Source: Paraphysomonas bandaiensis
Taxonomy: Eukaryota; Chrysophyceae
DNA length: 64,000 bases
Direction: 5' to 3'
Assembly (NCBI GenBank): GCA_965644295.1
Contig: CBFFRP010000358.1
Span: 170,064 to 234,063, forward strand
The notes under the pieces were generated by a model. The model saw nothing but the letters and a program-made list of their open reading frames with translations, was not told the origin of the DNA and made no database searches. Both the position numbers and the translations under genes were made by a program. This document shows positions 1 through 13,282 of this stretch, piece by piece. Position 1 is the first letter of the stretch. Every line of letters begins with the position of its first letter.

Positions 1-918
1 ATATAATATTATGACGTTTTGAATTTGCCTATTATTACGTTATCATGCCATCATGTAATGGAGGAAAATGCCAAGGAGGACAGTAAAGTTAGTGGATGTT
101 GCCTTATGAGTGTGTTCCTGGGAGGAAAGGTGCCCGAGTTATCCTGGTTGAGAGGAAATGGGGGTGCAAGGCGTATGTATTAGTCCCGAAGGCCGATAGA
201 CGGAAAGACTGGGAGGAAAAGGCACAAACAGGATATTTTGTGGGTTTCACAACGAGCAGATGGGGTATCAAGTGTTGATAGTAGGAGATACAATAGTCAC
301 GTCTGTTCATGTCCTGTTTGATGTATCAGTGCCCTAGAGATCGGCTGATTACTACCGAGAAATGGACTAAGCCACGGTGGCAGTGGTTCCTCAGGGAGGA
401 GTGTTATCGACAAAACCCATGTGAAGATGGCGGCCAACTGTACAACAAGACCACGCGAATATAGATTCGGAAAGAGGTCTAACTGTGGGATATAGATCCC
501 TGATGTCAGGTGGTGAGGAGCAACTGGAAGTTAAGACTCCTATTCACATCATCGCGGATGAGTGAAGACCTTGTGACAAGAGTATCTGCTAGTTCTGGAT
601 CTCGTGACGACGGGACCAGCGGACATTTATTACAGCAGTTGACTGGGACGGTTCCATCCCCTTCTGACTTCGTAAGTGCTCCGGGAGAGGAAGCTCCATC
701 AGATCGCTCAACTAGGGGCAGGCGCACAAGGGCTCCAAGGGTGGTGACGAATGTGTCAGTAGTAGGGGAGAAGCACGTATTACCTTCGTGTGACGAAGTG
801 GAGTGCAGCCTACTAGAGGAGGCAGATTCCATCTGGTGCTCGTCAGCGGGACCTAAGGTGCCTCAGACATATTCCGAATCCTTGGAGTTGCCGGAACGGA
901 AGCAATGGAGTTCAGCCA

Positions 919-1080
919 GGCTGAATGTGACGAACTGGAACGAAGGGAAGTAATGGAAGTTAAGCCCATACCTACCCCAGTGTCACTCCATTGACAGCAA
1001 GACAGGCTGAGCGTGACAGACTGGAACGAAGGGAAGTAATGGAAGTTAAGCCCATCATCCCTACCCCAGTGTCACTGCAA
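919..1080 (+). repeat. Two-copy tandem duplication in the copia linker
   Basis: About 75 bp beginning GGCTGAATGTGACGAACTGG (919) recurs from 1005 with a few substitutions and a 3 bp indel; the period is about 86 bp. It lies between the integrase and RT coding parts and is local to this relic. Confidence 0.8.
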
Positions 1081-2616
1081 TTTGAATCCTGAGTATGTCT
1101 TTGCTTTGAAACGCAACAAGGAGGGTGCGATTCCACGATAGAAAGCAAGACTTGTGGTACTTGGATGCGGAGGCCATGAGGTTGGTAGAGCCAACAATTA
1201 TACTCCAGTGGTAAAAGCGGTAACAGTAAGATTGCTATTAGCTATCGCGTTTGTTATGAATATGGTGGTGCATCAACTCGACGTATCTAATGCATTCTTG
1301 TATATGCAGATATAAAAGGAGATGTGTGTATAAGTATGCAACACCAGCAGATTTCAAATTGCCACCAGGATATTGCTTTAAACTGAAGAAAAGTTTATAT
1401 GGTCTTCGAAGCTCACCACGGTCATGATGATAATATGCTGAGAGCATGTCGAGATACGAATATTATTTTGGAAATTAAGCGACGAGTATGTGAAAGGTTC
1501 GATATTACAGATATGAATGAGATTGGCTAGTTTTTGAACGTGAGAGTGACGAGAACTCCGAATTGTCTCAAACTTGACATGACAGTGTTCATCAAAAAGA
1601 TATTGGTGAAGTATGTGGATTTTCTGGGTGTCCAAGGGACAAGACGCGGCGATACCCACTACATAGTGATGTCATGGATAGGATCAAAGTGGGAGTGGAA
1701 CATGTGCATTCGACTGAAGAGCAGGAATTAGTTGATAATTTTCCCTATCGTCCACTAATAGGAGCGTTACTTTATTTATCTATGAATACAAGGCCGGATA
1801 TCTCATATGCAGTTGGAGTATTGTCACGATTCTCAACGAAAGTTAATATCACTGTATGTAAGCTCATGATGTATTTAATGCAGTATGTACGAGGTACTAC
1901 AGATAAAGGCATTCATTATAGAGGGAGAGATTTTGATCTTCATATGTTCACTGATGCCGACTGGGCAGGCGATCCGTTGACGAGGAGGTCGACTTCAGGA
2001 TATAATATGTTGAGCTGGTGTACCACTATCGTGGGGTTCTAAACTTCAGTCTACTGTAGCTACATCGACTATGAAAGCAGAGTATCAATGCTTATATAAC
2101 GGATTACAGGAAATGATATGGTCTCGGGGGGTGACTAGAGAAGTAGGGTTGAAAATTGACGAGCCCACACCATTATTCCTGGATAGTCAACAAAGTGCTC
2201 AGGATATATCGGAAAATCCAGTGCAACATCAACGATCGAAACATATTGAGATTAAGTATCATATGATTAGAGAGAATGTGGATCCCGAACAGTTTAATAC
2301 AGCGAAATTAATTCATGTGAGCAGTCGACAACAGATGGCTGATATATATACCAAGGCTTTGAGAGGTCCAATATTCATTGAACAGAGGGAGCGAAATCTT
2401 GGGGAAAAATTTAAGACTACTGAACAAATTATCGCAGAGGTACCCAAGGTAAAGAGAGCTCGTCGTACCTAGTTAGGTGTTACTGAATGGTGGGAGCTAG
2501 CTATACCAGCGGAGTCATACGTCCACCAGTGTCCTATGAGGTTCGGTGGTTGCGTATCCGATAGCAATGTTCTTCACATATTTTAGAATGGTTAACTACA
2601 TCCAATTGAGTGGGAG

Positions 2617-3012
2617 TGTTGAGTTCTGCAATATGATGTGATATATATTGTGCAATTGAAGTGAGTTAACAGTGTGCAATAGGTAAAGTCAACTCATAGG
2701 TGTAACGGGTGATTATAGTTACAAAGGAATTAAATTCAGTTACTGATGTGTGACTATACAAGATATAGAACTGACTGATGAACATATGATAAACAGGTGT
2801 TGCTGGGAACAGATGTTTCAACATATGTTACACGAATATGTAGTGAAGTGTTCAGAATAATAATTATAATTTCTTACTTGAAAGTGCATTGTGTTCAACA
2901 GCAAGGTTACGGTTTACGTGTAGAGCAAAGTTAACTTCAGTGAAATGTCCATTGTTAATATCCTTTGTAACTATATTTACCCGTTATACATATCATACTG
3001 CAGAACTAAACA
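2617..3012 (+). repeat. LTR-like terminus with long internal inverted repeat
   Basis: Begins TGTTGAGTTCTGCA directly after the purine tract GAGTGGGAG and ends TGCAGAACTAAACA, giving near-perfect 14 bp inverted ends. The two halves are further inverted copies of each other: the arm around 2700-2733 (GTAACGGGT, then TATAGTTACAAAGGA) matches the reverse complement of 2958-2992. This may be one LTR with a foldback or two LTR 5' ends fused tail to tail. No target duplication is resolvable because the 5' end of the element is outside the window. Confidence 0.65.
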
Positions 3013-3464
3013 GTCAATACATTCAGTTTGCCTAAACTCTCAGCTATCAAAATACATAACATTAAAGCTGCCAAAATAAGAAGCAATGACAGTGTGAAAG
3101 CAAACAATTGACTACTGCTGAAATACACCATACACCTGAGCACGTCGATTGTGAATCCAGTTTGCTCTGACGGATATGAGGTAGAAAGTGATAGTGTTGT
3201 GTATTGTGTATATGTAATATATAACAGTATCTACAAAGTATAAATAGTATTCGAGACTCCTGCAAACAGCATAAACCATTCGAAGTGGTATAACATGAGA
3301 TTTCATGTGTCGTATTATACTGTAGTACTGATGCCACAATGCAAGACAACCCCACGATGTGTACCAATATTGGCTACTTAAAATTAATACACTAACGAAA
3401 GAATACTACAGCCAAGGCGAAATTTATACCATCTACGTACTATTGATTTTGGATGCGGGCTCGA
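3013..3464. other. Spacer between copia LTR and MON2 3' end
   Basis: AT-rich sequence with only short out-of-context open frames. I see no conserved motif or RNA gene in it. It is the expected place for the 3' UTR of the leftward MON2-like gene. Confidence 0.5.
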
Positions 3465-6400
3465 TTAGAACTGAAGCGATGCTGCTGAGCGCACAGAATA
3501 AAGCTACAAACAACAGATATTACAAATTGTAGATACATAAATAGATAGCCCAATCAATCACTCAATATATATTACTTACATCCTTAGTGAGCTTGGCGTT
3601 TTCACTTTGCAACGACTTCGCCGCTGCTGAAGTATCCCGATAAGCAGACACTAACACCGCTGCGTCAGCACACCTACAAATTGATAGTTGTCAAGAATAT
3701 ATTCACAGCATGGGTATAGCAAGCGGAAAGTTCACACATGAGTCCTAATAAGTGTAAAAATACCCAGTTAGGTGGTGTTGTCACTTCTCCACAAAAATAT
3801 ACTGTTCAAGATACTATCAAGTATTCTTCTAGTATACCTTAAAATTTCAAAAGCAGAGTTTCGCAGCTCGTTGCTTGGGCTATACACAAGTCTACACGCA
3901 GAAAGTCAAAAATAGTCCACTTAACCGTCTAAAAATAATAGGACCAATTCCCATAGCATTCGATATAGGGTACAAGTATAAGTGGTTACCTTAAAGCTAT
4001 ATTGCTGCACAAAAATAAATGCCCAGTAGTTTCAAGCGCTGCACTGTCTTCATATATGGAATGGTCTACCGTATCTGCTTTGTCTAAAGCACTGGACATT
4101 TTGTCCGCGTCCTTCTCAGGACTGCCCGCTTTAGGATGCATTACAACCAATAATTCCTCAAGAACACAACACCAGCGCTGTAACGCCAAGAGCGAAGGCG
4201 ATCGGTCACTTTCAGACCATCGTAACTCACATAAATCGGATAGCGACGGCAGCATGTCGATAGAAGTTCGTACAGAAAGCATAGAGTTTAAAAACTCCGC
4301 GCATCTACAGTAAAACACACACTTACATATAAGTATATCTACATTGGCGAATTTATACTTGATAGTACTTACATATTGTGCAGCTCAGACGAGCTCACGA
4401 AGATAGAGCCCTGGTTTTCACACACTGAGCTGGATCTAGTCATACTCGTGAATACTGACTCCATTGGCACTGCACACAACTCAGAAAGATCCTCAGTGAT
4501 AATAAGCGAGCCAATCAAAGCCCTACAAACCAATTAATTGTCATACTCCAATAGCAACAAATGGTTTAAAACCTCTTCTGAATTTCTAATAGCGAATTAT
4601 CGTTATCAGGTGGAGCGATAACAGAAAATAAATGTTTTTTGCATGATTTTAGCATCCGCAAATGAAACCACAACGGGTGGTGGCTTTCGATGCAGTCTTT
4701 ATCGTTCTGAGCAATCGCAGAACAAGAAGACAGGGCTGCGGTAATCATGCGACAAGATGACACTAAAACATCTACAAAGCTCCGCAGTGAATGAACGTGT
4801 GATCTACTGAATACAAGACATGACCTGAATTTCAATAGGATCGGCAACATTATATTACCTGCTAACTGATACAATGTGATGGGACACCGCATCCAGGACT
4901 CGTGACGTGCAGTTTGCTGATACTTCTATCATACTCCGAAACTGCCCTTCGTCAGCTTGCCGATGCTCCTGACGCCACTGAGGGTGATGAGTGTGGTCTT
5001 TGACGCAGAGCACATCATATGGCCCAGAAATATCACTGCTGGCTACACAATTCAGTAATTCTTCATAAGTCAACCAGGGAGACAATAAGCAGGCCAGAAC
5101 TGATAGTAACTGATTTAGGGTACTACTAAATTGCACAGCGCGTGGGCTTGAATTCATCGTTCGTAATGCAGGTAATCCCACCTCAAAAACGACGGCAAGA
5201 ACGTCATATGTAGTTGAAGTCAGTGGGAAAACACTCCACATATCACAAGATGGATTTTCGGGGACAGCCCCAGAGGGTGATTTCACAAGAATTCTAGTTA
5301 GTTTTAAGCATTCTATATTCTGTTGTGAATGCTGACAGGGTGTAGGTTTTCCAGATGAGCTATTGTTGGTCTGTTCTTCTTCATCTTCACTATCGCTATC
5401 AATAGTTAAAAGCTTTGCCAAAGAAGTAAAGATTCCAGATTTCTTGCTAGAATAGCTCTCAGCGGTTGCTACTTTCCTGTGACTTCTTTCGGAATTGATG
5501 GTCCCAGTGGGTGGGTTATCAAAGCACCTCTGAATACGGGTACAGAGCAGCGGAGAACACAAGTCGTCAACAAATCTTCGAGATACGACATCAACAGCAC
5601 TTGCTAGCCACTCAGCAGATGTTGAGGGTACTGAAAATGTCTTTCCTGAATGCTCACCCGACGATACGTTTTCTCCACCAGCACTGGGGCTCAGAATACT
5701 AATCAAATACTTGCATACTTCAGTGCGCAACGTGACATCAACAGGAGCAAATATCACACGCCGCGAGTCATCTCCCACTTGTGATGTGGTGATATCCTGG
5801 GCTTTCGGTGAACTTAACTGGGCGTAATGACACCCGGAGAATGCCAAGTCCGTCATGCACGACACAAGGCAAGAAAATGTCATAACGTCAGTGGGACGGA
5901 CAGCCTGTAGTAATGACATTATTCCCCTGTGCAGCTGAGACTCGGCTACTTTGCCCAAACGCTTCGAGGTTGGGCGAGATTCATCAGTGCTACTCTCTGC
6001 CACAAACTCAAGTACACAACTTGAACTGGCAGAGTCAGGATTTGTAACTGAAACCGACACCCGTGGACGCGACAGCACAGCCAGCATCTCTAACAAACCT
6101 TTTATATTTTGACTATACCGAAATTCAGCTTCAGTGCCACCAGTGTATAGTTCCTGTAAATGTTTACATAAGTGAAGTGGAAGGTCGCATCCAACGGATG
6201 TAAAGCACACAGACAATCGTATGGTTGACCACGCCATAGACCATAGCATCTGGCGAGCAACTTCTTGATGGCCGTCACTAGCCACATCATGATCTCCATC
6301 CGAAGTTATTGACTTAGTATTCGAAGGAGTTTCGTTAACCAAAGCACCACCAACCACACGCATACCCTGTGCAGCTCTAGTTTTCGTTCTATGAAAAGAA

Positions 6401-9400
6401 ATTAAAATGCAAGTAAAGCAAGTTCATCGCTTCAGAAAGTACCATAGTACAGGGCGTCGAACACTATAATGAACAATACAACAAATATACACGAAACCTA
6501 CACAAAACATACTTGTATGACTTCGACGAAACTATTTTAATCATGTCAAATAGACTGTCAACACCAGCTAGAGCAACTTCTAAATCCAATTCTGCAGCCT
6601 GAGTTGCTCGCACACATATCTGACAACATGAAATTACTCAAACAGACACAACTGGAACATAGTTGACCGGCATCCATACAGTCACAGATACAAAATAGAA
6701 ACATTCGTAGAATACCACGCGCACAGACAGTAAATACAGCTCAAAGGATAACCTGTAACGCCTGTGTCCATGTGTCTTGAAACCACTCCTCAGTCAGCAA
6801 ATGCTTCACGCATATACGCATCACACGTGATAACCCCCGCAAAGCCAGCACTCGTGTTTCAGACCACTAACAACAGTGAGATATAAGTGAAAAGTACAAA
6901 CGAATATAATTTCGGAGTCAAATGGCATAGCATGCAATCAATGCAGCGAGCAGCATGCTGTTGTCCAAGGTTCTAAGCAACCATGCGCCTACCTGTTTGT
7001 GGGCATTGTCACGGGAATGATGCAAAGTCATCTTCACGCCCCTCTTGATCTCAGGAGCCTTAGCTTCTTCGTTGCTCCTACTCATTACAGTTAGAGCATG
7101 CATACTATACAAGTCGAATACATGAATTCAGTATAGAGTTACGCGTAAATGCTACAACCAACAAAAAATCATACCGCATTGCAACGCCAGATCTTGTCTC
7201 AACTCTTAAAAACAATGGGAAAACGACGTCGTCAAAAGCTTGCATCCACTGGTGATTGGATAACATTGGCGCGTTGGTAACAACAGCAGAGAAAAGGGTA
7301 TTCGTTGCACAATTGCGAATCTAAAATAAGCGTTGATATTTTGGAAAGCATTAAGTACACAAGAATGAGTAGACTATATATAAATGCAACATCACATAGA
7401 AAACATCATTTCATTGTGTGCACACCGCATATATACACTATACTATGGCATCCATATACAATGCGATATCTGAAGAAATACATCGAATATGCTGTATGTA
7501 AATTCATAACGCAACTGTAAATACAGAACTAATACATGTTGTACCTCTGGCCGTTGGTCCATGGAAAGCAAGAGCAAATGCCTAAGCATGACTTCCAAAA
7601 CAGCACTAGTTGTTTTCTCGTCTCCTTTCTCTCTGGATGTGGTCATTATAAAATCTGTTACCTTCCAAAGCATCTCTACAGAAGTTAACGATATATTCAC
7701 GTCACACTGCTGTGCACTAAACATCGACAGACATGTGATGACATCCTTTATTACATCCTTCTGCTCGCTAATCACATCCAAGAAATCATCTACAATGAGC
7801 TTGATACACGAAAATGATGTCTGTAATGCAGCATCGGGCCAGGCCTTTATAGTGCTGGCATCATCACTATAGGATTCCGGTCTAGTTTCTCCATTTCCTG
7901 AAGTGGTATCCTGCTCAATGGGTGCCATTGAAGATGGTACAGCTGTTAAAAGCTCGATAATGATGCCCCATCCCCCAGACACAGCCTGACCGCCACCTTG
8001 AAGGAGCTCTAAAAGTCCCTGCATGACATCCACTCTCACATCGGCGAATTTTGAATGTGAAGCCAGCCCCTTCAGTGCCGATAAAAGATCTGTTTGTGTA
8101 AGTTGGGGTGGGCCTTCTTTAACATGTACAGTGCTGCCACGCGACTGAATTGAATTTCGATCGAGCAAAAGTTCCCTGAATGTGAAGCATACGCATTAAC
8201 ACACAGGATAATGTGCCAGTACAAGCATACATTGCACCAGAACTATGAACACACACACATTATCTAAGATGATACACTTGCCTTTGATATTGTCGACCAG
8301 CAAACACAGTCTCGAAAGATGGCATGATGTAATCGTAGAGAACATCATCCGATAAATGAACCTGATTAGACCACCCGCTTTTCTTTTCTCCAATGTGCGC
8401 ATTCAACCCAGCTTCAGTATCATCTTCTACGAACGACACCGCCGCTGGAATTTCGAATGTGGAATTTCGCATGTAGTTTAGTGTGGTGTTGATGACGTCA
8501 TGCGTAGCAGCGACTGATACATGGCGGGTTTGTGCCACCTACAATCACACAGCAGCATGGCATCATTCATCACGAAGCATTGAAATGCATTAATAGCCAT
8601 TTTATAGCACAGTAAACATGAAACGGGTACCATACCTTATGAGCAGACATCATACGCAAGTGCGACGTGACCATTTGCCACACACATGACATTCGAAATG
8701 CATTCAATTTTGCCACCTCTACCGCTGCATGTAAGGAGTAGCTCAACGCCCCGCTCGAGAGAGCTTCAAGCATATAAATTGGACCCGATATTGTACCAAC
8801 AACGGACGAGTGATTGATACGAGAAGGGTCACTACTCGTATAATTCGAGCTGGGCGTTGTATCTCGGCCGACCGTGGCAGCATCTCTGGGAGTGGGTGTT
8901 GGGGAGGGATTACCAGAGGTAACACGTTTCGGGGCAGGGGAAGTAGGGACTGCAGACGACTGTCCCATGGAGGTTGCAGTGACTGCTAGGCCGTTCAGAG
9001 ACAATGCTACTAGAGATGTCATTAAACGTATCAAGGCTTCGTCAGAAATGAAGACCGTGAAGCCCTTAAAGCGCTCAATACATTGAAATATGCGGTCAAT
9101 ATCCAGTGGCGTCAGCTCTTCGTGAATCGTAGGAGCAGTGGATGCAGGTGTGCCCCCGGATGTTGTATTCTGCACTGATCCAGTATGGTGAGGGCCACAC
9201 ATCAGGAGCAACTCAATTAATTGTTCAAAACTGTCCATAATGGTTTCCCAGTCCGTTATGACGTCACCTAGAACGTGAACAACTTGGGTCAATCGAACCA
9301 AAGATTGTACATGCCTCCACCGAAATGATAAACCTTCAACTGGTAAATTCAAGGGCGGATTTAAGCCAGGCACAGGACACTTTTCCTGCTCCTGTAGCAG

Positions 9401-12400
9401 ATGAAGTAGTTCTTGTCCATGCCATTGCGGTACGGTGAGTCGACAAAGAGTGGATATCAGGGTATCACAAGTACGTTGTAGTCCCAGCAAACCAGCGGTT
9501 AGGGCAAGCTGCATAATATATTAAATGAATGTAAATAAACAGTAGAAGTCATTTCAATATCGAAACAAGAAATACCTCAGAGAGTATGCCCAACGACCTT
9601 CTGATCACACCAGTATCGCTAACTTTCGACAACATCCCCAAGCAGGCTTCTTGTACCTTTTCGAATGTTCTTTCACATACTGTGGCCGATGAGGTTCGCA
9701 GGACTTCAGCTAAGTCCACAGGATGTATTGCTCGCTCTGAATCTGACGAGCTAACTGGCGTCACAGACTGAGGCGAGTCGCTATATAGATAGGATGCAGC
9801 GATATGAACTGGTAGCAAGAGGCCATCCGAAGAAGATGGAAAGAACCGTCCACGAACATTTTGACACGACAGGGTTTTCCGGGAAGAAGAATCAATAGGA
9901 GATGTGGTTGGATCTGATTCAGTCATCTGGTGTGACGCTTCAGATATTGCACCAGGCGTTGAAGTAGCTAAGGCTCCACGCACCAGCAATCTTGAGGCAA
10001 TCTATATTCGTATGTCATGAGTAATGTATTGCGTTGACTTCTTAAAAAATTGATAAAGCATTGCCACTGACACGAAATTTATACATTTCTCACTCACAAC
10101 ACATATATACTGAATACCATGTACACAACTGAAGATACTACAATATGCAGTAGAGACATGCGCATACTATACCTGTAGTACCAAGAAAGCCAGCATCATC
10201 ACATCCACTGACCCTATCGAGGATGGTCCATTGAAGAGCAAGTCGTGTATAGCTCTGACTACGTAAGGTCGGTCCATTTCAGATGATCCTGTAAGAACCC
10301 CCTCCATCATTGTTACAAGTTGAGATCCTCGAGAGAAGGCCTCTAAATCCCTACGAAAGAAATCAGACAGATGCATACATAAGGGTTATGACGGTGCAGT
10401 GAGAACTCAAAAATAGGGAAATAAAATATTATCAAGGCTACCCAAGGGGCTGAGCGCAGTTATACACACATAATATTCTACACCAGATAGCACGTCATCT
10501 CTTTACAATAATAACGACAACCGATGTCCATATATCCAATAATCGAACTACACATTGACATCGCCAAAACACTATAAGCACCGCCATGCTATATATGAAA
10601 AGTTCATTCATATCATCAAACAAGCAGGACATGAATTACACCAATAGAGCAACAGAATAATAAAAACAGACGTCACATCATTCGATGAATGATTCGAAGT
10701 TCAAACCGACTTACTTGACGTTGCTTTCCACGGCTAATGCCTCTGCCAACATAGAAGCGGCTGTTAATATCACGGAAGTCAAAATTGTTGGAAGAGCATC
10801 TTTCCCATTCTCTCCTCTTCCAATGATGCAGCAAATATCGTCATTCAAAAGCATTGCCAACACTGCTTCGAGACATGCCCCCGCAGGGTGTGAAGGTATA
10901 TATATCGTACCACTTGCTGATGCAGATTGAGGACTGCTTTGAGGTTGTAACATGGGCCCCAAAATAGCCAATGGCAGCAACACAGAGCCCTTACAAGGTC
11001 CAACGCTGGTTCCTGTGCTCGCACTGGACGCTGGTTTGCTGATCGCTAGTCGAGACATCAACCCAGTCGCTGTTTGGTCATCATACCTTTGAGAGGCTCC
11101 GGTCGTCATATTGGAGGGGCTCACGACTGTGCCATCGGCATGCAGCATTCCGGCAGACACAGGCAGCTGCCGAACCATAGCATCCACGCCTCTCTCTGGC
11201 TGCAGGGTATGAACTAAGCATGTGGTAATCGTCTCAATTTCAAGCATAAGTTCAGGGCACTGCTGAAAATCTAACAGAATGCATCTCGCTAAACGAACAA
11301 CTTTAGATGTCATCATAGCCGGAGATACGGCTGAGCTCCCACCAGTAGATTTCGCACGAACACCACTAACATAATCTTCCTGCAATGTCCTCAACAATGG
11401 TACAATGGCAGTACAAATGGGCTGCTTAAGTAAACAGTTAAAAGGAGTATTGTTTATAAACAGATGGGGCCAGCCACTCAGCACGGCATACATTAGGTCA
11501 AGGGCAGAGCTCAGAGGAACAGATACACCTGTGTTACAAATGAACACAGTCGAAAACGGCTGAGAAAATTCACAACAAAATCATGTCACATCGTAATATG
11601 TATAGTGCATTTAGAGGTGTTCGCACCTTTTATCCACTCTCCCATCTTCCCTCTCAGAAACAGAGCAAGATCAGTGACCAGCAGTTCCGCACAACTGGGA
11701 AGACTATCTTGAGATGTGCGAGTCGAGGCTGGTGATGTCGTACGGGATGCATGAGACCCAACTTGTTTCATCTGGTCTACACTAACTGACTCACTGGTGG
11801 CATCCATTATCAAGGCTACCAACTGGCGAACTGTGGCAAATGCAGTTGATGAGACAGAAACACTTGTCATGTCGTTGCCGCATAATTGCAAGGCCAGAGT
11901 AATCATTCCACAGACATTCTCCACAGTAAGGTACTGGGAAGCAAATATGTCAACCGAAAGAGAGTTCGCCAATTGCAAGACAATTTGCAAAACTTTTAAC
12001 TGGATTTCTGTGTTACCAGACTTCGCCTGTAGTTTACGACATTATATATGTATGTATATATCATGTGCGTTGTTGATAGAGATTGCATTAGCAACCGTTG
12101 CCAATAACACCAAGAGGCAAAACTAATTACTAGGTGAAATCAATAAACAGCAAATACACTATAACTTATTTACAACACACATGAGATACTTCAATAAGTC
12201 GTAATTGTGCTATATATACAGGGCATCAGGGCTAACGTTGAGATACCTGTACACCCAATACACGGAGAATATTTTTGGCTTCAGAAGGAGGAACAACTTC
12301 GTAATTTAGGAGCATTTGCAAGCCATTCAAAGATAATTTCACCTTTCAAAATAACCGTCCATAAGAAAAGAAACGCACGTATTCAGATTGCCCTATACAT

Positions 12401-12768
12401 AATACAACATGCGTGCATACCAATTTTGCGTTTGCATCTGGCTTGTCGCAAGCTAAAATATAGGCAGCCGAGACCTCAGACGAGCGAAATTTTGCTATTT
12501 TGGGTGTACTTCCATTTCCGCGCATCACTTCTGACACGTATGATTCTGTGGGCCACAAGAACATTAATAAAGAATCACGAAGATATAACGTGAGCACCTC
12601 GCATTGTGCGGAGAGTCATCAGCCCCCTCTCTGCGGCTTCTCTCACCTCAGGATTTTTCCTATAACACACAGAAGGATTACAAACATGCAGGTGGATGTC
12701 GTTCCTCACCTCTTAGCTTCCACGCCGAGGTTGCGCACATCGTCTTCGATTCGACGCAAGAAATCCAT
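3465..12768 (-). CDS. MON2: MON2-like protein (Sec7/BIG-related trans-Golgi scaffold), multi-exon
   Basis: MON2 is a large HEAT-repeat relative of the BIG/GBF Arf exchange factors. It lacks a Sec7 catalytic core and works in endosome-to-Golgi trafficking. The start is the ATG at 12768, preceded in frame by TGA, giving MDFLRRIEDDVRNLGVEAKR. Exons 12659-12598, 12545-12421 and from about 12312 continue NPEVREAAERGLMTLR and AKLVKLSLNGLQMLLNYEVV, the DCB-domain signature of MON2. Next comes VLQIVLQLANSLSVDIFASQ (about 12015-11615). Further exons cover about 11547-10712, 10376-10170, 9989-9575, 9514-8640, 8538-8281, 8168-7548, small ones between 7300 and 6510, then about 6390-4912, 4830-4566, 4520-4375, 4318-3990, 3676-3582 and 3503-3465. 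LNAFRMSCVWQMVTSHLRMM near 8690 is an ArfGEF-family C-terminal motif. The middle and 3' exon edges are approximate. Summed length is in the usual 1,600-1,700 aa range. Confidence 0.88.
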
Positions 12769-13282
12769 TCAAAATACTGAACGGGATCTAAGTATGCTGA
12801 TAGGATATCCAGCACGTCCAATGCGTAACTAGACAACAAAATCAATTAGCAGCAGTGTGCTAGATACCCACCGACCGTATCTGTCAAGTTGCCTAATCTT
12901 TAGTAGGTAACCATCACATATACATGTATGTATCATACATGCTGCTCTGAGAATGGCAACATCACCAAGATGCCCTACAGAATACATGCTATACAGCAGT
13001 AGTTTGCTACTGTATTCGATATTGGTATACATATGCAACAACACTTGTGATATATAAATACAGTGGTATACTCTGCTGTATAGCACTGGTGTACTGATGG
13101 ATGGTACTATCATACACAGCGCAGCACACCTATACGAGTATAGGGTACAGCAGACAGCAGTATAGGAGAGAACTCTCGTAATACAGTCGCAGTATTCCTT
13201 GCTTGTTGTGTGCCTGCTCTCAAGTCGACTCTCTTCTCTGGTTCATCAGTCTTGGCTGGGTGAATTGTGACTACCTGCCAAT
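12769..13282. promoter_or_regulatory. Divergent promoter region MON2/GPN1
   Basis: 514 bp between two head-to-head start codons. Contains repeated words of one kind: TACAGCAGTA at 12992, CTGCTGTA at 13073, ACAGCAGTATA at 13155, plus CTACTGTA at 13008 as an inverted partner. Similar words recur upstream of other genes here (21452, 33159, 33369, 49973, 55444). Its role as a promoter element is an inference. Confidence 0.45.

Larger units (their letters stand above)
1..3012 (+). mobile_element. Degenerate Ty1/copia retrotransposon (integrase end, RT, RNase H, 3' LTR)
   Basis: Broken pol of a Ty1/copia element, read left to right. At 96-278 is the integrase C-terminal part (KADRRKDWEEKAQTGYFVGF, typical of copia integrase tails). 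At 510-953 is the variable linker between integrase and RT (TRGRRTRAPR). Around 1090-1420 is RT, including VHQLDVSNAFLY and LKKSLYGLRSSPR. At 1674-2042 is the RT tail (RPDISYAVGVLSRFS, DADWAGDP). At 2071-2472 is RNase H (AEYQCL, then HQRSKHIEIKYHMIRE and QMADIYTKAL). Several frameshifts and stops (for example after AFLYMQI near 1312) separate these pieces, so it is inactive. The 5' LTR and gag lie left of the window. The element ends in a purine tract and an LTR at 2617. A DIRS or gypsy origin is excluded by the order integrase, RT, RNase H. Confidence 0.9.
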
